In this document: positions 20,076-21,893 of the stretch, piece after piece
Layout: each line of letters opens with the position of its first letter
How positions within the stretch are numbered: the stretch's first letter is position 1
DNA from: a virus
Strand: one strand, 5' to 3'
Virus record (IMG/VR): IMGVR_UViG_3300040751_002909
Span: 1 to 21,893 of that record
DNA length: 21,893 bases
Made by a program: the position numbers and the translations under genes
Notes under the pieces: model-generated
The model's database searches: none
What the model was told of the DNA's origin: nothing
The model's input: the letters and a program-made list of their open reading frames with translations, nothing else

Positions 20076-20690
20076 TTAGGCCTTAACCACTTGAGACAGA
20101 CCTTCTTTCATGATTGCAAGTCTCTCTGCTGGGCTTAGGTTGTTCATATTTCGTTTCGTTTCAGTTTCAACTTTATTTGACGGGGTAACGTCATTGACCT
20201 TTACCGCCGCTTGCTTAAAGAGAAAATCGTTCTCCCTTTTCGCTTTCTCAATAACCCCGCGCACACTCTCAGACATGATCTGACCATCTTCTGATTGCAG
20301 TGCTGCAAAGTCATCCTTGTCAATCAACTTAATGAGCTTGTCGGGATTGATGCAACCCTCTTTCTGGGCCTCTGACTTAATTGCGCCAGTTACATCTTTC
20401 CATAGAGCTTGCTTTTTGGTGTTAAGTAATTCGGCCTCGGTGTTTTTTAAACGCTGTTTGAAGTTCTCGATAATTTCTTGATAATTACCTTTTGCCTCAA
20501 GCTCTGCGTTTTTCTTCGCCTCTAGCTCGGCTTCTAATTGCCTCGCCCTTTCTTTGGCATTCTTAGCCTCACTTAAAACCTTTTTGTAGGACTCGTATTT
20601 TACAAGATCCTGCTGCTCAGTCTCATTTGCTGCCTCAACGCCACTGGCATTTTCGGGTTGCTCCACAGGAGCATCATTGACATTTTCCAT
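20076..20690 (-). CDS. Scaffolding protein, 204 aa
   Basis: Highly charged and helical with a long coiled coil (residues about 35-105: KNAKERARQLEAELEAKKN; FKQRLKNTEAELLNTKKQ). The order scaffold then capsid, acidic N-terminus and helical C-terminus (NNLSPAERLAIMKEGLSQVV) fit GP20/DUF4355-like phage scaffolds. GGAGG lies seven bases before the ATG. No protease motif was seen; whether the scaffold is cleaved cannot be told. Confidence 0.8.
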   Translation of the reverse strand: MENVNDAPVEQPENASGVEAANETEQQDLVKYESYKKVLSEAKNAKERARQLEAELEAKKNAELEAKGNYQEIIENFKQRLKNTEAELLNTKKQALWKDVTGAIKSEAQKEGCINPDKLIKLIDKDDFAALQSEDGQIMSESVRGVIEKAKRENDFLFKQAAVKVNDVTPSNKVETETKRNMNNLSPAERLAIMKEGLSQVVKA

Positions 20691-20714
20691 TTTCTTCCTC
20701 CATGACTTTGTTTG

Positions 20715-21212
20715 TCAAGATTTTCTAAAATACCGCTTAATTGCGGCCACTAATTTTCTTTCTGTTTTAGCTTTAAATTCTGGGCGATCAAAAACCTTGG
20801 TTACGGGTCTCAGTTTGCTAACACCCTCAAATATATCTTTAAGTTTAGTGCCACCGCCCGTCTTGTAAATCTTCTTCTTGCCTTTTACTCTGTAATCTTT
20901 ATGAATACCTGTTTGCACAAAGAATCCAAATCTTGATTTTTTCCTATTAAAAAAGGATCTTAAAGCGCCAAGTAGTTGACCAGAGAGGGTTAATGAAGAT
21001 TTGCCAACAAAATAACCTGGGCCCTTTCTTGAAACCACTCTATTTCTAAATTGCTTTGTGGGGGTCTCTAATTCGGGCTCAATCCCATTCTTTCTAATTT
21101 CAGCAGCAACATCTTTAGCAAGGCGCTCATTAAACTTTGACCTCTCTATCGAATTCAATATATCAATTCTGAGCTTATCAATGTCTTTGTCTAAACCCTT
21201 AAGTTTCGCCAT
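20715..21212 (-). CDS. Neck / gp10-like tail-joining protein, 165 aa
   Basis: Basic protein with the phrase SSLTLSGQLLGAL (about 77-89) and a following strand FGFFVQTGIHKDYRV, reminiscent of HK97 gp10-like or virion morphogenesis proteins (LTxTGxLxxSL then strand). Helical N-terminus (DKDIDKLRIDILNSIERSKF), basic C-terminus (FKAKTERKLVAAIKRYF). Paralogous in layout to the gene immediately upstream. Overlaps that gene by 14 bases. Likely at the head-tail neck; family call is tentative. Confidence 0.5.
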   Translation of the reverse strand: MAKLKGLDKDIDKLRIDILNSIERSKFNERLAKDVAAEIRKNGIEPELETPTKQFRNRVVSRKGPGYFVGKSSLTLSGQLLGALRSFFNRKKSRFGFFVQTGIHKDYRVKGKKKIYKTGGGTKLKDIFEGVSKLRPVTKVFDRPEFKAKTERKLVAAIKRYFRKS

Positions 21213-21777
21213 TAAATATCTGCCCTAAGATTGCATCAATATTAATCTCGACTTGATTGCCAAAAACCTCACCAATTAACTCGGGAGTTGCTAACCCTTG
21301 CAAAACAGGCTCGCTTTCCACAACTCTAACCTGCTCTGCAATATCTCTGGCTTCATCTTTGGTTATTCCGAAAAAATCTCTCTGATAATCTTTTTTGTTG
21401 TAACCTTTTGCCTTGGATATAATTGAGTGTTTTTCAAATCCAGTTATATGACCATGCGCCTTTGCCGCCTGTTTGTCGTCATCAATAAAAATCTCAACAC
21501 CATTTTCCGTAGTTCTATAGTCAATAGAGTTAAGCATATCCCCAAAAAGAGTAAGATCAACGCTATTGCGTGAGACACCTTTGAACTCTGCATAATCAGC
21601 TTTGTAAGCAGGGAACCCCTGTCCATCAAAGTCTTTACCTGACTGAGTGCGGTCAATAATAAGATCGCGCGCAAGCTCGGCGAACTCGCGCTTTTCAAAG
21701 GCGGTTGGTCTGCGTCCATAAATCTCCCTTAGATTAATGGAAAGACTAACCCTATTCTCCGATAGTCTCCGTTCCAT
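21199..21777 (-). CDS. Virion morphogenesis (gpG/gp10)-like neck protein, 192 aa
   Basis: Contains DFDGQGFPAYKADYAEFKG then SVDLTLFGDMLNSIDYRTTE and GVEIFIDDD, the typical order of phage virion morphogenesis proteins (G-x-x-F-x-x-Y...DLTLTGDML-S strand). Then FEKHSIISKAKG and YQRDFFGITKDEARDIAEQV as C-terminal helix. In Mu-like head operons gpG lies between the portal and the protease/scaffold; the same place here. ATG at 21775-21777 lies 26 bases inside the portal-like gene; AGGG upstream. Role: neck assembly or tail joining. Confidence 0.65.
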   Translation of the reverse strand: MERRLSENRVSLSINLREIYGRRPTAFEKREFAELARDLIIDRTQSGKDFDGQGFPAYKADYAEFKGVSRNSVDLTLFGDMLNSIDYRTTENGVEIFIDDDKQAAKAHGHITGFEKHSIISKAKGYNKKDYQRDFFGITKDEARDIAEQVRVVESEPVLQGLATPELIGEVFGNQVEINIDAILGQIFNGET

Positions 21778-21893
21778 TTAACCCTAATGACTCAGCTTGG
21801 TATTGAAAGTATTTCTCTAAAGCATCTTCTCTACTTAGTTTCTCTCTTTCCATTATTGCCTTAACTGGGCTAGAAATTCCGAGGTCAATCTCT
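21752..21893 (-). CDS. C-terminal end of probable portal protein (5' part outside window)
   Basis: 47 codons are visible, open to the right edge, reading EIDLGISSPVKAIMEREK, then LSREDALEKYFQYQAESLGL and ending TETIGE. The pattern DLGIxSPVxxIMERxxLSREDALEKY resembles the C-terminal ends of phage portal proteins. Its position directly before gpG-like, scaffold and capsid genes supports this. Only the tail end is present, so the call rests on position and a short match. Confidence 0.55.
   Translation of the reverse strand, partial: EIDLGISSPVKAIMEREKLSREDALEKYFQYQAESLGLNGTETIGE

Noticed and set aside
1-21893. CRISPR arrays, tRNA genes, diversity-generating retroelement, insertion sequence, integrase or attachment site
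   Set aside because: No spaced direct repeats, cloverleaf-like segments, reverse transcriptase, transposase or integrase frames were seen on either strand.

Overview
This window is a continuous, one-direction (minus-strand) late-gene block of a tailed double-stranded DNA phage or prophage with a long, non-contractile (siphovirus-like) tail. The evidence is the gene order (portal end, neck-type proteins, scaffold, major capsid, connector, tail terminator, tail tube, lambda G/GT-style tail chaperones with a frameshift signal, tape measure, distal tail, fibres, hub, lysis genes) and the absence of sheath or contraction genes. A lipobox protein of o-spanin type and a soluble lysozyme-like endolysin without a signal peptide point to a Gram-negative host; nothing visible names the host. 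No integrase, terminase, tRNA or host gene lies in the window, so whether this is a free phage or a prophage cannot be decided here. Transcription runs from base 21893 towards base 1.

Head region (about 21893-15108): the C-terminal end of a probable portal protein, two tandem neck/gp10-like proteins, a coiled-coil scaffold and the HK97-type major capsid protein. A strong intrinsic terminator with a UUCG loop follows the capsid gene directly. Beyond it lie seven small genes, most of them beta-rich, several sharing a similar C-terminal beta-sandwich pattern (a probable capsid decoration or fibre cassette), then a two-TM mini-protein and a head-tail connector.

Tail region (about 15111-3955): tail terminator, tail tube, chaperone pair joined by a GGGAAAG -1 frameshift signal with a 9-bp downstream stem, a 586-aa tape measure, a distal-tail-like protein, a fibre gene whose frame is broken at a run of five G, a 766-aa cysteine-rich adhesin-like protein with a Sec signal peptide, a TM/coiled-coil protein, a 15-aa lysine micro-ORF, an 816-aa hub-like protein and two beta-rich fibre or appendage proteins.

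Lysis and accessory region (about 3941-1): small helical proteins, a spanin-like overlapping pair, several tiny membrane or zinc-binding proteins in overlapping frames, a RusA resolvase preceded by a promoter-hairpin-terminator leader, an endolysin, an HNH homing endonuclease and a metallophosphoesterase cut by the window edge. Nearly all genes overlap or abut (ATGA, TAATG, GTGA junctions), so translation is probably coupled throughout. The least ordinary items are the broken fibre gene, the secreted-looking cysteine-rich tail-cassette protein, the rusA leader, the terminator placed against a start codon after the capsid gene, and several genes too short for normal gene callers.
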